The translations under genes and the position numbers were made by a program. Below are positions 1-7,030 of a stretch of DNA of 15,740 bases, in pieces (position 1 is the first letter of the stretch; each line of letters opens with the position of its first letter). Origin of the DNA: Verrucomicrobiota bacterium (GTDB lineage: Bacteria > Verrucomicrobiota > Verrucomicrobiia > Opitutales > Oceanipulchritudinaceae); NCBI GenBank assembly GCA_009908535.1, contig JAAAOD010000280.1, forward strand, positions 1 through 15,740. Reading direction: 5' to 3'. Under the pieces are notes generated by a model. It ran no database searches and had not been told where the DNA came from. It saw only the letters and a list, made by a program, of their open reading frames with translations.

Positions 1-94
1 TCTCGCGGTCCTCGTCATCCACCACGATGACCAGCTGACCCTCGGCGACCGCGTCGATGGCTTCTTCGACGGTGTTGAAGGATTCCTCAGACAT
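1..94 (-). CDS. ribB: 3,4-dihydroxy-2-butanone 4-phosphate synthase, N-terminal fragment (RibB or RibBA)
   Basis: Partial gene: it starts at the ATG at 92-94 and runs off the left edge of the window. The visible 31 residues contain an E-E-A-I-D-A-V-A-E-G helix followed by the strongly conserved L-V-I-V-V-D-D-E-D-R-E stretch. This is the N-terminal signature of RibB, in which the acidic residues of the DDEDRE run help bind magnesium and ribulose 5-phosphate. The enzyme converts ribulose 5-phosphate to formate and the four-carbon precursor of riboflavin in the cytoplasm. Whether the protein is RibB alone or a RibBA fusion with GTP cyclohydrolase II cannot be decided here. It is divergent from the DinB-like gene, with about 110 bp between the two starts that must hold both promoters. 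Confidence 0.85.
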   Translation of the reverse strand, partial: MSEESFNTVEEAIDAVAEGQLVIVVDDEDRE

Positions 95-204
95 CGATAA
101 GGTGGAATAGCCTAGGTAAGGCTGGGGAGCAAGGACGTCATGGGAAAAGAAATTCCGGAGGATGATTGCCTTTTTCGGAATGCGGGGGCTAGGCTTGGGT
201 TCGC

Positions 205-720
205 ATGGGCATGAACACATTGGTGGCCGCCAACCTTTCCTGCCTGCAACAGGGGGTGGACTTTCTGCAGACCTTGCGCGCGGATCACTACCGGCAAGTG
301 AGCAAAGGGGTTTTCAACAGTACCATCGGCGGGCATTTCCGGCACAATCTGGATCATTATGCTGCCTTTCTTGACGGTTGGGAAGAGGGGAAGATCGATT
401 ACGACGCGCGCAGCCGGGAAAAGGCGGTGGAAACGGATCCGTCTTTCGCCTGCGAACGAATGCGTGAACAGATGGCCGGGCTCGCATGGCTGGGCGAGGC
501 GGATCTCGACCAAGCTGTGGCCGTGCGGATGGATGACGGAGGGGATCCCGCCTTCAGCGAGTCCTCCCTGCGCCGGGAACTCCAATTTCTCCTCAGTCAT
601 ACCGTTCACCATTACGCCCTTACGGTCGCCATCGCGACGCGTTTGGGTCTCGGGCAGTTCCCGGAGGGCTTCGGCGTGGCTCCTTCGACGCTGCGGTACG
701 AACAGGGTCGGCAAGACTGA
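205..720 (+). CDS. DinB-superfamily protein, putative metal-binding four-helix bundle
   Basis: A 171-residue cytoplasmic protein without signal peptide or membrane segment. Two histidine clusters typical of the DinB/YfiT superfamily are visible: G-H-F-R-H-N-L-D-H-Y around residues 43-52 and S-H-T-V-H-H-Y around residues 131-137. In this superfamily such histidines hold a divalent metal in a four-helix bundle. Some members are thiol-dependent S-transferases, but many have no known reaction, and I cannot assign one here. An in-frame stop lies just upstream, so the start must be the ATG at 205 or the one at 211; neither has a clear ribosome binding site. The gene ends 3 bp before the NRDE gene and is probably the first gene of a three-gene operon with it and the hydrolase-DedA-ATP-grasp fusion. 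Confidence 0.8.
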   Translation: MGMNTLVAANLSCLQQGVDFLQTLRADHYRQVSKGVFNSTIGGHFRHNLDHYAAFLDGWEEGKIDYDARSREKAVETDPSFACERMREQMAGLAWLGEADLDQAVAVRMDDGGDPAFSESSLRRELQFLLSHTVHHYALTVAIATRLGLGQFPEGFGVAPSTLRYEQGRQD

Positions 721-723
721 GCC

Positions 724-1449
724 ATGTGCACGCTTGTTTGGGGCATAAACCGGACGGGCTGGTGGCTCTGTTTCAACCGCGACGAACAGCGAAGCCGGGC
801 GCGGGCCGAGCCCCCCGCCACGCACGAGATCGACGGAGTGAAGGTACTGGCCCCCCTGGATCCGGACGGGGGCGGAACGTGGTTCGCCGTCAATGAGCAC
901 GGCCTGGCCCTTGTTCTGCTCAACCGCTACCGGGAGGCCTCTCCTGTTTCCCGGACGGGAGCACAACGGAGCCGCGGGCTCCTCGTTCTGGACCTGTCGG
1001 CCGCACGCTCGGTAAGGGAGGTGGAGGCAGGCCTCGAAAAGACGGATTTCACGCCGTACGCGCCCTTCCATCTTTACGCCCTGCGGCAGGGAGAAGGGAT
1101 CCATGCGAGCTGGGATCCCGGCGGGGGCTTACGGATTTTTCCGCCGGAAACCTTTCTCACCACCTCTTCCTACCGGCCGTCGGAGGTTGCCGCCGCGCGC
1201 GGTCGGTTGTGGAAAGAACAGACCGGAGAGGGGAATGTTCGTCCGGATCGGGCCGCCGCCATCCTGCGCACGCGGAACTCCGTCAGGCCCGCTTTGGGTC
1301 TTTGTATGGATCGCGAAGACGCGCGGACGGTCAGCCAATTGCAGGTGCATCTGAATGGGGATGAGGCCCGCGTTTCCTACCGGGAGCGCGCGGCAAGCGC
1401 CTTTTCCCCGCCGCTTGAGACAACGCTGCTCTTGATCGCCTCCGCATGA
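724..1449 (+). CDS. NRDE family protein (TANGO2-like)
   Basis: A 241-residue protein that begins M-C-T-L-V and carries the family-naming N-R-D-E motif at residues 18-21. A G-G-T-W-F-A-V-N sequence follows at about 50-57, and a C-x-x-R-x-D-A-x-T-x-S element lies near residues 194-205. These fit the NRDE/TANGO2 family, which is related in fold to N-terminal-nucleophile hydrolases, so Cys2 is a plausible but untested nucleophile. Animal TANGO2 has been linked to lipid and heme handling; bacterial members are mostly uncharacterised. Length is normal for the family. The start lies 3 bp after the DinB-like stop, and the 3' end overlaps the start of the fusion gene by 4 bp (ATGA), so translation of these genes is probably coupled. 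The family call is firm and the function is not. Confidence 0.88.
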   Translation: MCTLVWGINRTGWWLCFNRDEQRSRARAEPPATHEIDGVKVLAPLDPDGGGTWFAVNEHGLALVLLNRYREASPVSRTGAQRSRGLLVLDLSAARSVREVEAGLEKTDFTPYAPFHLYALRQGEGIHASWDPGGGLRIFPPETFLTTSSYRPSEVAAARGRLWKEQTGEGNVRPDRAAAILRTRNSVRPALGLCMDREDARTVSQLQVHLNGDEARVSYRERAASAFSPPLETTLLLIASA

Positions 1450-4028
1450 AGCGAATTCGCGGCAAAGCGCGTCTGCTCCTCGGCTATCTCGTCCTGCTGG
1501 CCTTCTCCTATTTCATCTGGGGCCTGCTTCCTCCCGGCGACCGTCCCGCCGAAGGGAAGCAGACGAGGCTGCTCAATGCCGGAAACAAGGAACAGCTCCA
1601 CATCGCCTATGACGTCTGGGGCGATCCGGCCGATCCGGTCGTGCTCCTGCTGCATGGGAGTCCCGACATGAAAAATTCACTACACGGACTCGCGGAGCGC
1701 CTCGCGGCCGGGGGATTTCATGTTCTGCGTCCAGATTTGCCCGGATTCGGTGGTTCGACAAGGGATCCCGCCGACCTTGGCATCGCCGCGCAGGCCCGAT
1801 GGATGAACCGTTTCCTTTCCGAGGGTGGTTGGAAGGAGGTGCATGTCGGCGGCTTCAGCATGGGCGGCGGAGTGGCCATCGAGCTTGCCCGGCAGGCTCC
1901 GGAGAAAGTGCGCTCCCTTTCCCTCCTCTCCGGTCTCGGGGTACAGGAATTGGAACTTTTCGGAGATTACCACTTGAACCATGCCGTGCACCGCTTGCAG
2001 TTCGGCCTTCTTTACGCGGCCAAGTACGCCCTCCCGCACTTCGGACTTTTCCCCCGCCAGCCTTTCCACCTCGGATACGCGCGGCAGTTTCTGGAAAGCG
2101 ACCTACGGCCGATCCGGCGCTACCTGCGCCGGTGGGGCAAACCGGTCTGGATTTTCCACGGCAAATCCGACAGTCTCATCCCGGTGGAGGCGGCGCGCGA
2201 ACATGCCCGCCTCCTGCCGCAGGCCGATATGGACCTCGTCGGCGGGGGACATCTGCTCGCGCTGCGAAGGCCGGCGGTTGTCGTGGATAATTGGATACCG
2301 TTTCTGAAGGCGGTCGAGGCGGGCAAGGCCCGTTGGCGCGCCGATGCTCCGGTGGCCGCGCAGAGGCGGGTATGGGAACCTTTCCACGGGCAGGAACGCC
2401 AGCGGCTGCGGGGAATCGGGCGTCTCCTCCTCATGACGATTATCGCCGTCGGGACGCTTGCCTCCGAGGATCTCGCCGGCATCAGCGCCGGCCTCCTCGC
2501 GGCGGCGGGGACACTGGGCTACGGATCGGCGGTACTGGCGAGCTTTCTGGGCATTCTTATCGGAGACAGCCTGCTCTACGCGGCGGGTTATCACTTCGGG
2601 CGCCCCCTCCTCGAGCACCGCTGGGCGCGCTGGTTTGTGCCCCGGCACGGACTCGAAAGGGCGCAGGCCATGTTCCAGCGCTACGGTTTGTGGATTATTA
2701 TCATCACGCGCTTTCTTCCGGGAACCCGCGCGGCCACCTACTTTTCCGCCGGTCTTCTGCGCGCGCCCTTCTGGCGCTTCCTCCTCGTCTTCGCCCTCGC
2801 GGCGGCGCTCTGGACCCCCCTGCTCGTGGGGCTCGCCTTTCTCGCCGGCAGCCAATTACGGCAGTTCTACGGAGCCTACGAGGTTTTCGCCCTGCCAGTG
2901 CTGATTGCGGCGGGCCTTCTCGTGTATTTTGTTCTTCATTACTTGATACCTCTGCTGACCTTCCGCGGCCGCGCCCGTTTGCGGGGAAAGTGGCTGCGCG
3001 CGACGCGCTGGGAATTCTGGCCCTCATGGCAGTTCAACGGCCCGCTCTTGGTTTACATGGTGATGTATTCCCTCTTCCGCTATCGGAATCCGATGCTGGT
3101 CACGGCGGTGAATCCGCTCATGCCGCACGGGGGCTTTCTCGGCGAAAGCAAAAGCGCGATCCTTTCGGCCTTCAGGGGGAGCGACGAGGCGGTGGCCCGA
3201 TGGCGGCGGATACCGAGCGGGGATTCGGGGAAACGGATGCAGGCCTTCGATGTCGCCCGCCGGGAATTGAACCTCCCCTTCCCAGTGGTTTTGAAGCCGG
3301 ACGAAGGGCAGCGTGGGATCGGGGTGCGGATTGTGGGTAACGACGACGAGGCGAAAGAGGCCCTTCGCGAAACCTCCCTGCCTCTGCTGCTGCAGGAATT
3401 CGTCGGCGGCCTGGAGGCCGGCATTTTCTACGCGAAGGCACCCTCCTGGACCCGCGGGCGAATCCTCTCCATTGTCATTAAAAAGCAACTACAGGTTGTC
3501 GGGGACGGCGAATCCACCCTCGAGGAGCTTCTTCACCGGCATCCCCGCGCCGTGGCCCAGCTGGGCCTGTTCCTTCGCCGTTTCGCCGATCGGCTCGGGG
3601 AGATTCCCGCGAAAGGGGCGACCGTGGCCCTCGGGCAACTCGGCACCCACGCGCTGGGTTCCCTCTTTCTCGACGGTCGTTATCTTTGTAGTGAGAAACT
3701 GCTCAGGAGCGTGGAGGCATGGGCGATTTCGGTTCCTGGTTTCTTTTTCGGCCGCTTTGACGTGAAGGCACCCGACGAGGAATCGCTTCGACGGGGCGAG
3801 GGCCTCCGCATCATGGAAGTGAACGGGGTGACCTCGGAGGCCGCGCATATTTACGATCCGAAGCACGGTGTCCTTGCGGCGTGGCGGACTCTTGCGAAGC
3901 AGTGGCGGCTTGCCTTCGCAATCGCCGCCGAAAACGCCCGGGCGGGCGCCGAGGTGAGCCGCTTCCGTCCCTTCGTGCGTGATCTTGTCAAGGCCCGGCG
4001 GCGACAGCGCCCCCTTGTCGGCAAGTAA
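1446..4028 (+). CDS. Three-domain fusion: alpha/beta hydrolase, DedA (VTT) membrane domain, ATP-grasp ligase
   Basis: One uninterrupted 860-residue frame. A basic N-terminus and a hydrophobic anchor (about 10-28) precede an alpha/beta hydrolase (about 50-290) with H-G-S-P at 70-73, nucleophile elbow G-F-S-M-G with Ser138, and likely triad partners Asp242 and His269. Next is a DedA/VTT membrane domain (about 320-505) with Glu341, G-D at 373-374 and the R-F-L-P-G-T-R signature at 422-428. From about 521 to 840 there is an ATP-grasp module: G-G-F-L-G-E-S-K at 562-569, V-V-L-K-P near 614-618, G-I-G-V at 624-627, G-R-F-D-V-K at 769-774 and M-E-V-N-G at 790-794. All three domains keep their key residues. 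By the positive-inside rule the hydrolase may face the periplasm, while the ATP-grasp part must be cytoplasmic. DedA proteins move or flip lipids, so an envelope role is plausible, but the substrate is unknown. Third gene of the operon, with a 4-bp overlap. Confidence 0.85.
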   Translation: MKRIRGKARLLLGYLVLLAFSYFIWGLLPPGDRPAEGKQTRLLNAGNKEQLHIAYDVWGDPADPVVLLLHGSPDMKNSLHGLAERLAAGGFHVLRPDLPGFGGSTRDPADLGIAAQARWMNRFLSEGGWKEVHVGGFSMGGGVAIELARQAPEKVRSLSLLSGLGVQELELFGDYHLNHAVHRLQFGLLYAAKYALPHFGLFPRQPFHLGYARQFLESDLRPIRRYLRRWGKPVWIFHGKSDSLIPVEAAREHARLLPQADMDLVGGGHLLALRRPAVVVDNWIPFLKAVEAGKARWRADAPVAAQRRVWEPFHGQERQRLRGIGRLLLMTIIAVGTLASEDLAGISAGLLAAAGTLGYGSAVLASFLGILIGDSLLYAAGYHFGRPLLEHRWARWFVPRHGLERAQAMFQRYGLWIIIITRFLPGTRAATYFSAGLLRAPFWRFLLVFALAAALWTPLLVGLAFLAGSQLRQFYGAYEVFALPVLIAAGLLVYFVLHYLIPLLTFRGRARLRGKWLRATRWEFWPSWQFNGPLLVYMVMYSLFRYRNPMLVTAVNPLMPHGGFLGESKSAILSAFRGSDEAVARWRRIPSGDSGKRMQAFDVARRELNLPFPVVLKPDEGQRGIGVRIVGNDDEAKEALRETSLPLLLQEFVGGLEAGIFYAKAPSWTRGRILSIVIKKQLQVVGDGESTLEELLHRHPRAVAQLGLFLRRFADRLGEIPAKGATVALGQLGTHALGSLFLDGRYLCSEKLLRSVEAWAISVPGFFFGRFDVKAPDEESLRRGEGLRIMEVNGVTSEAAHIYDPKHGVLAAWRTLAKQWRLAFAIAAENARAGAEVSRFRPFVRDLVKARRRQRPLVGK

Positions 4029-4085
4029 AGGATCCGCCGGGGCTGTATCCTTGCGATTTCTTCGCGGCCGGCTTTTCCTTTTTGC

Positions 4086-5849
4086 ATGGATGTACGCGAC
4101 ATCGCCGGACGCTTGGAGGAAATCGGGACCCTGCTGGAACTGAAAGGGGAGAACCCCTTTAAAATCCGCGCCTACCAGAATGGCGCCCGCGCCCTTGAAA
4201 GCCTCGAGGAGGACCTTGACACCCTCCTTGCCGAGGAACGCCTCGCCGAGGTCAACGGCATCGGGAAGGCCCTTGTCGAGAAGATCGCAAAGCTCCGTAA
4301 AAATCAGGAGCTGCCCCTTTATACGGATCTGCGCGAGAGCATCCCCGACGGCCTCCTGGAGATGCTCGAGATTCCCGGATTCGGCCCGAAGAAGATCCGC
4401 AAGGTCCATACCGAACTCGGGATCGAAAGCATCGAGGAACTCAAAACGGCCTGCGAGGATGGCCGCGTGGCCGGGCTTTCCGGTTTCGGGAAAAAGTCGG
4501 TGGAGAACCTGCTCCGCGGCATCGAGAACCGCATCGCTTACGGACGGCGTCACCTCTGGTGGGACGTGCAGGGCGTGGCCTTGCCTTTGCTGGAACAGCT
4601 GCAGCAACTGCCCGAGGTGGATCGGGCCGAAGTCGCCGGCAGCTTCCGCCGGGGCAGCGAAACGGTGGGAGATCTTGACTACATTGTCGGCTCCTCGAAA
4701 CCGAAGCCGATCATGGACTGGTTTGTCTCGCGTCCCAACGTCACCGAAGTGACCGCGCACGGCGAGACCAAGTCCAGCGTCCGCTTCGAGGGCGGCCTGC
4801 AGGCCGATATCCGCGTGGTTCCCGACGACCGCTACGTCTTTGCCCTTCATCACTTCACGGGGTCCAAGGACCACAACGTGAAAATGCGGCAGCGCGCCCT
4901 TGCGCAGGGCCTCTCCCTTTCCGAATGGGGGATCTTCAAGAAAAGCGACGACCCTGGTGACGACGGCGCCAAGGCCTATGAGCGCCCCCTCGCCCGCTCC
5001 GATGTGAAAGAGGAAAAGGACCTCTTCGGCGCCCTTGGACTCGCCTTCATTCCACCGGAGCTGCGCGAGGGACTTGAGGAACTGGATCTTGCCGAAATGG
5101 GGGATCTGCCGCGCTTGATCACGAACGCCGACCTGCGCGGCGTTTTCCACAACCACACCAAGGCTTCCGACGGGATGGCATCCCTTGAGGAAATGGCCCG
5201 CGCCGCCCGGGAACACGGATGGGACTACCTCGGCATCGCCGACCACTCCAAGGCCTCCTTTCAGGCGCACGGTCTCGACGAAAACCGCCTCCGCGAACAA
5301 TTGGACCAGGTGCGCAAACTCAATGAGAAATCCGGCGACAAGGCCCATCTCTTTGCCGGATGCGAGGTGGATATTCTCAAGGACGGGCGGCTCGATTTTG
5401 AAAAGGACCTCCTCAAGGAACTCGATTACGCCGTCCTCTCCATCCATGTCTCCATGAGCGGCCTCTCCGCGGACGAAATGACCCGGCGCATCGTTCGCGC
5501 CCTTGAGACCGACACCGGCTGCCGCAAAATGCTGGGGCATCCCAGCGGTCGACTCCTCCTCCGTCGCGAGCCCTATGCTTTCGACGCCCGCAGGGTGATC
5601 GAGGCCGCCGCCGCCAACGAGGTCGTCATCGAGCTCAATGCCAATCCGTGGCGGATGGACCTCGACTGGCGCCACTGGCGCCTCGCCACCGAAAAGGGCG
5701 TCCTCTGCGCCATCAATCCCGACGCCCATGCCACCGAGGACCTCGCCTACACCCTTTGCGGCATCCTCGCCGCCCGCAAAGGCGCCCTTACCCCCGCCCG
5801 CGTCCTGAACACCCGTAGCCTTCAGCAAGTTGTGGACTTTTTCGGCTGA
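4086..5849 (+). CDS. polX: DNA polymerase/3'-5' exonuclease PolX (family X polymerase with PHP domain)
   Basis: A 587-residue protein with the full bacterial PolX layout. An N-terminal 8-kDa-like region with helix-hairpin-helix elements (V-N-G-I-G-K near 56-61, I-P-G-F-G-P near 96-101, L-S-G-F-G-K near 131-136) is followed by the nucleotidyltransferase palm. Its motif G-S-F-R-R-G-S-E-T-V-G-D-L-D-Y runs over 185-199, giving metal ligands Asp196 and Asp198, with Asp241 as the third. The C-terminal PHP domain has H-N-H-T at 355-358, A-D-H-S at 385-388, G-C-E-V-D-I at 425-430, S-I-H at 452-454, G-H-P at 484-486 and N-P-D-A-H at 544-548. In characterised bacterial PolX enzymes the polymerase fills short gaps and the PHP domain is a metal-dependent 3'-5' exonuclease, acting in base excision repair. 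The last 20 codons plus stop lie in the first copy of a 99-bp direct repeat next to the RAYT element. Confidence 0.95.
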   Translation: MDVRDIAGRLEEIGTLLELKGENPFKIRAYQNGARALESLEEDLDTLLAEERLAEVNGIGKALVEKIAKLRKNQELPLYTDLRESIPDGLLEMLEIPGFGPKKIRKVHTELGIESIEELKTACEDGRVAGLSGFGKKSVENLLRGIENRIAYGRRHLWWDVQGVALPLLEQLQQLPEVDRAEVAGSFRRGSETVGDLDYIVGSSKPKPIMDWFVSRPNVTEVTAHGETKSSVRFEGGLQADIRVVPDDRYVFALHHFTGSKDHNVKMRQRALAQGLSLSEWGIFKKSDDPGDDGAKAYERPLARSDVKEEKDLFGALGLAFIPPELREGLEELDLAEMGDLPRLITNADLRGVFHNHTKASDGMASLEEMARAAREHGWDYLGIADHSKASFQAHGLDENRLREQLDQVRKLNEKSGDKAHLFAGCEVDILKDGRLDFEKDLLKELDYAVLSIHVSMSGLSADEMTRRIVRALETDTGCRKMLGHPSGRLLLRREPYAFDARRVIEAAAANEVVIELNANPWRMDLDWRHWRLATEKGVLCAINPDAHATEDLAYTLCGILAARKGALTPARVLNTRSLQQVVDFFG

Positions 5850-5885
5850 CCCTTCGATAGGCCAGGGCGACGATGCCGATGGAGG
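5787..5885. repeat. 99-bp direct repeat, copy 1 (left of the RAYT element)
   Basis: This stretch holds the last 20 codons and stop of polX plus 36 bp beyond. It recurs at 6932-7030 in the same orientation without gaps, with five substitutions (94/99 identical by hand alignment). This copy keeps the working polX C-terminus (V-V-D-F-F-G). Read on the minus strand it is a relic of the ccoI 3' end whose stop codon has been lost: TTG at 5830-5832 where the other copy has TTA, the complement of TAA. Confidence 0.95.
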
Positions 5886-5893
5886 GGTAATGT

Positions 5894-5917
5894 AAGGGGT
5901 CAGACCTTGGATTTTGG
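5894..5917 (+). repeat. Left terminal inverted repeat of the RAYT element
   Basis: A 24-bp sequence beginning AAGGGGTCAGACCTTGG that is perfectly complementary in reverse to 6901-6924. The GGGGTCAGACC core is one I recall seeing next to RAYT genes in other genomes; that is recollection, not a search result. Confidence 0.92.
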
Positions 5918-5988
5918 TATAAAACCACCCTGAAATTGGGTAGGGGGTGGACTTGCGTGGTTCTGGTATTGACCGCGGGATTCTATGC

Positions 5989-6918
5989 ATGTCACGAAAA
6001 CCACGTATTTGTTTTTCCGGGGCGATATACCACGTCATAAGCCGCGGGAATTACCGAAAGGATTTATTCCATGATCCCGGAAGTGGCGAGGCCTTTGAAC
6101 GCTCTTTGTTCGAAGCAGCTGAATCCTGCAACTGGTTGCTGCACGGGTTTATGGTTATGTCAAACCACTACCATGCCGTTATCGAGACACCGGAGGCAAA
6201 TCTCAGCAAAGGAATGCAATGGCTTCAAGGCACATTCGCCAATCGTTTTAACCGATTTCGAGGTGAGTATGGGCATGTGTTCCAAGGCCGTTTTAAATCA
6301 CCTTTGGTGGAGCGGGGAGAACCTTTACGTAGGGTGGTGGATTATGTTCATTTAAATCCGGTGCGCGCTGGACTTCTATCCGTGGAAGATTTACGCAATT
6401 ACCGTCCGGGGAGTTATTCCTGGTTCTGGAATGAACCTTTGCCACCGCGCCTGGTCCGTGCGGGATTTCTTGAACCGTTGAATTTACCGGACAGCCTGGA
6501 TGGAATGAGAGCTTATGAAAAATGGCTCAAGACCCGTGCGGACGTTGGTGCTGAAGAGGAGGAAAAGCTCCGCGAAGAGTTGGAAGATTGCTGGATTCTG
6601 GGGAGCGAGGATTATCGTCGCAGTGTGCAAGAGAAGTTCGACGGCGATGAACGGAGTTTATCCGGAGGTGGAGCCGAGGTTCGGAAATGGAAGGAAACGA
6701 AGTGGGAGAAACTAATAAGAGAAGAATTAAGAATCTTGAAGAAAAAGGAGCATGATATTCCCGCTTCGCCGAAGTTGGCCGACTGGAAGATCGCAATCAG
6801 TCGGCGGTTGCGGGCGGAAACGAGTGCGGGGAATGGATGGATCGCCAAGCGCTTGCACATGGGGCATCCAAGCAATGTGAGCCGATATCAGCGGTGCATG
6901 CCAAAATCCAAGGTCTGA
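5989..6918 (+). CDS. REP-associated tyrosine transposase (RAYT, Y1/HUH family)
   Basis: A 309-residue Y1-type single-strand transposase of the TnpA-REP group. The start was placed at the ATG at 5989 because family members begin with M-S-R-K-P-R-I followed by G-A-I-Y-H-V-I-S-R-G-N; the frame is open upstream to a GTG at 5947, but that extension looks unlike the family. The HUH metal-binding pair is His60 and His62 in M-S-N-H-Y-H-A-V, and the likely catalytic tyrosine is Tyr119 in D-Y-V-H-L-N-P-V-R-A. The C-terminal third (about 190-309) is charged and helical and ends in a helix-turn-helix-like region. The catalytic core is complete with no frameshift, so the enzyme may be active. The last codons and the stop lie inside the right inverted repeat. 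Such proteins nick and rejoin single strands at palindromic REP sequences. Confidence 0.92.
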   Translation: MSRKPRICFSGAIYHVISRGNYRKDLFHDPGSGEAFERSLFEAAESCNWLLHGFMVMSNHYHAVIETPEANLSKGMQWLQGTFANRFNRFRGEYGHVFQGRFKSPLVERGEPLRRVVDYVHLNPVRAGLLSVEDLRNYRPGSYSWFWNEPLPPRLVRAGFLEPLNLPDSLDGMRAYEKWLKTRADVGAEEEEKLREELEDCWILGSEDYRRSVQEKFDGDERSLSGGGAEVRKWKETKWEKLIREELRILKKKEHDIPASPKLADWKIAISRRLRAETSAGNGWIAKRLHMGHPSNVSRYQRCMPKSKV

Positions 6919-6924
6919 CCCCTT
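6901..6924 (-). repeat. Right terminal inverted repeat of the RAYT element
   Basis: Perfect reverse complement of 5894-5917 over 24 bp. It also encodes the last residues of the transposase (P-K-S-K-V) and the TGA stop at 6916-6918, so it is part coding sequence and part element end. Confidence 0.92.
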
Positions 6925-6931
6925 TGGTAGG

Positions 6932-7030
6932 CTTACCCCCGCCCGCGTCCTGAACACCCAAAGCCTTCAGCAAGTTATGGACTTTTTCGGCTGACCCTTC
7001 GATAGGCAAAGGCGACGATGCCGATGGAGG
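6932..7030. repeat. 99-bp direct repeat, copy 2 (right of the RAYT element)
   Basis: Second copy of 5787-5885, in the same orientation. On the minus strand it supplies the true 3' end and TAA stop (6975-6977) of ccoI. On the plus strand it still spells a polX C-terminus (L-T-P-A-R to F-F-G and a stop at 6992-6994), now cut off from the gene. The five differences change polX residues R to Q and V to M, and restore the ccoI stop. Confidence 0.95.

Larger units (their letters stand above)
5894..6924 (+). mobile_element. RAYT element: Y1 transposase gene bounded by perfect 24-bp inverted repeats
   Basis: A unit of about 1.03 kb holding one transposase gene, with perfect inverted repeats at its two ends (5894-5917 and 6901-6924). 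Its base composition is visibly more AT-rich than the genes on both sides, consistent with foreign origin. A short potential hairpin (CCACCC at 5925-5930 pairing with GGGTGG at 5945-5950) lies between the left repeat and the gene and resembles the structured DNA that RAYT proteins recognise. The element lies between two 99-bp direct copies of the polX/ccoI junction, with 8 bp and 7 bp of unmatched sequence between repeat and element on the two sides. Confidence 0.8.

Noticed and set aside
95..204. Promoter pair between ribB and the DinB-like gene
   Set aside because: Promoters must exist here because the genes diverge, but no -35/-10 pair was good enough to place. No FMN riboswitch-like conserved boxes were recognised in the 110 bp.
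162..374. 70-codon plus-strand frame preceded by GGAGG
   Set aside because: The GGAGG touches the ATG with no spacing, the product is low complexity, and it overlaps the DinB-like gene in another frame.
4028..4052. Inverted repeat (AAGGAT and ATCCTT, 13-base loop) after the fusion gene, as a possible terminator
   Set aside because: The stem is only six pairs, AT-containing and not followed by a T-run, so it is not convincing as an intrinsic terminator.
3489..6038. 849-codon open frame on the minus strand opposite the fusion gene and polX
   Set aside because: It crosses two well-supported plus-strand genes, has no recognisable domain, and is the kind of antisense frame produced by GC-rich codon use.
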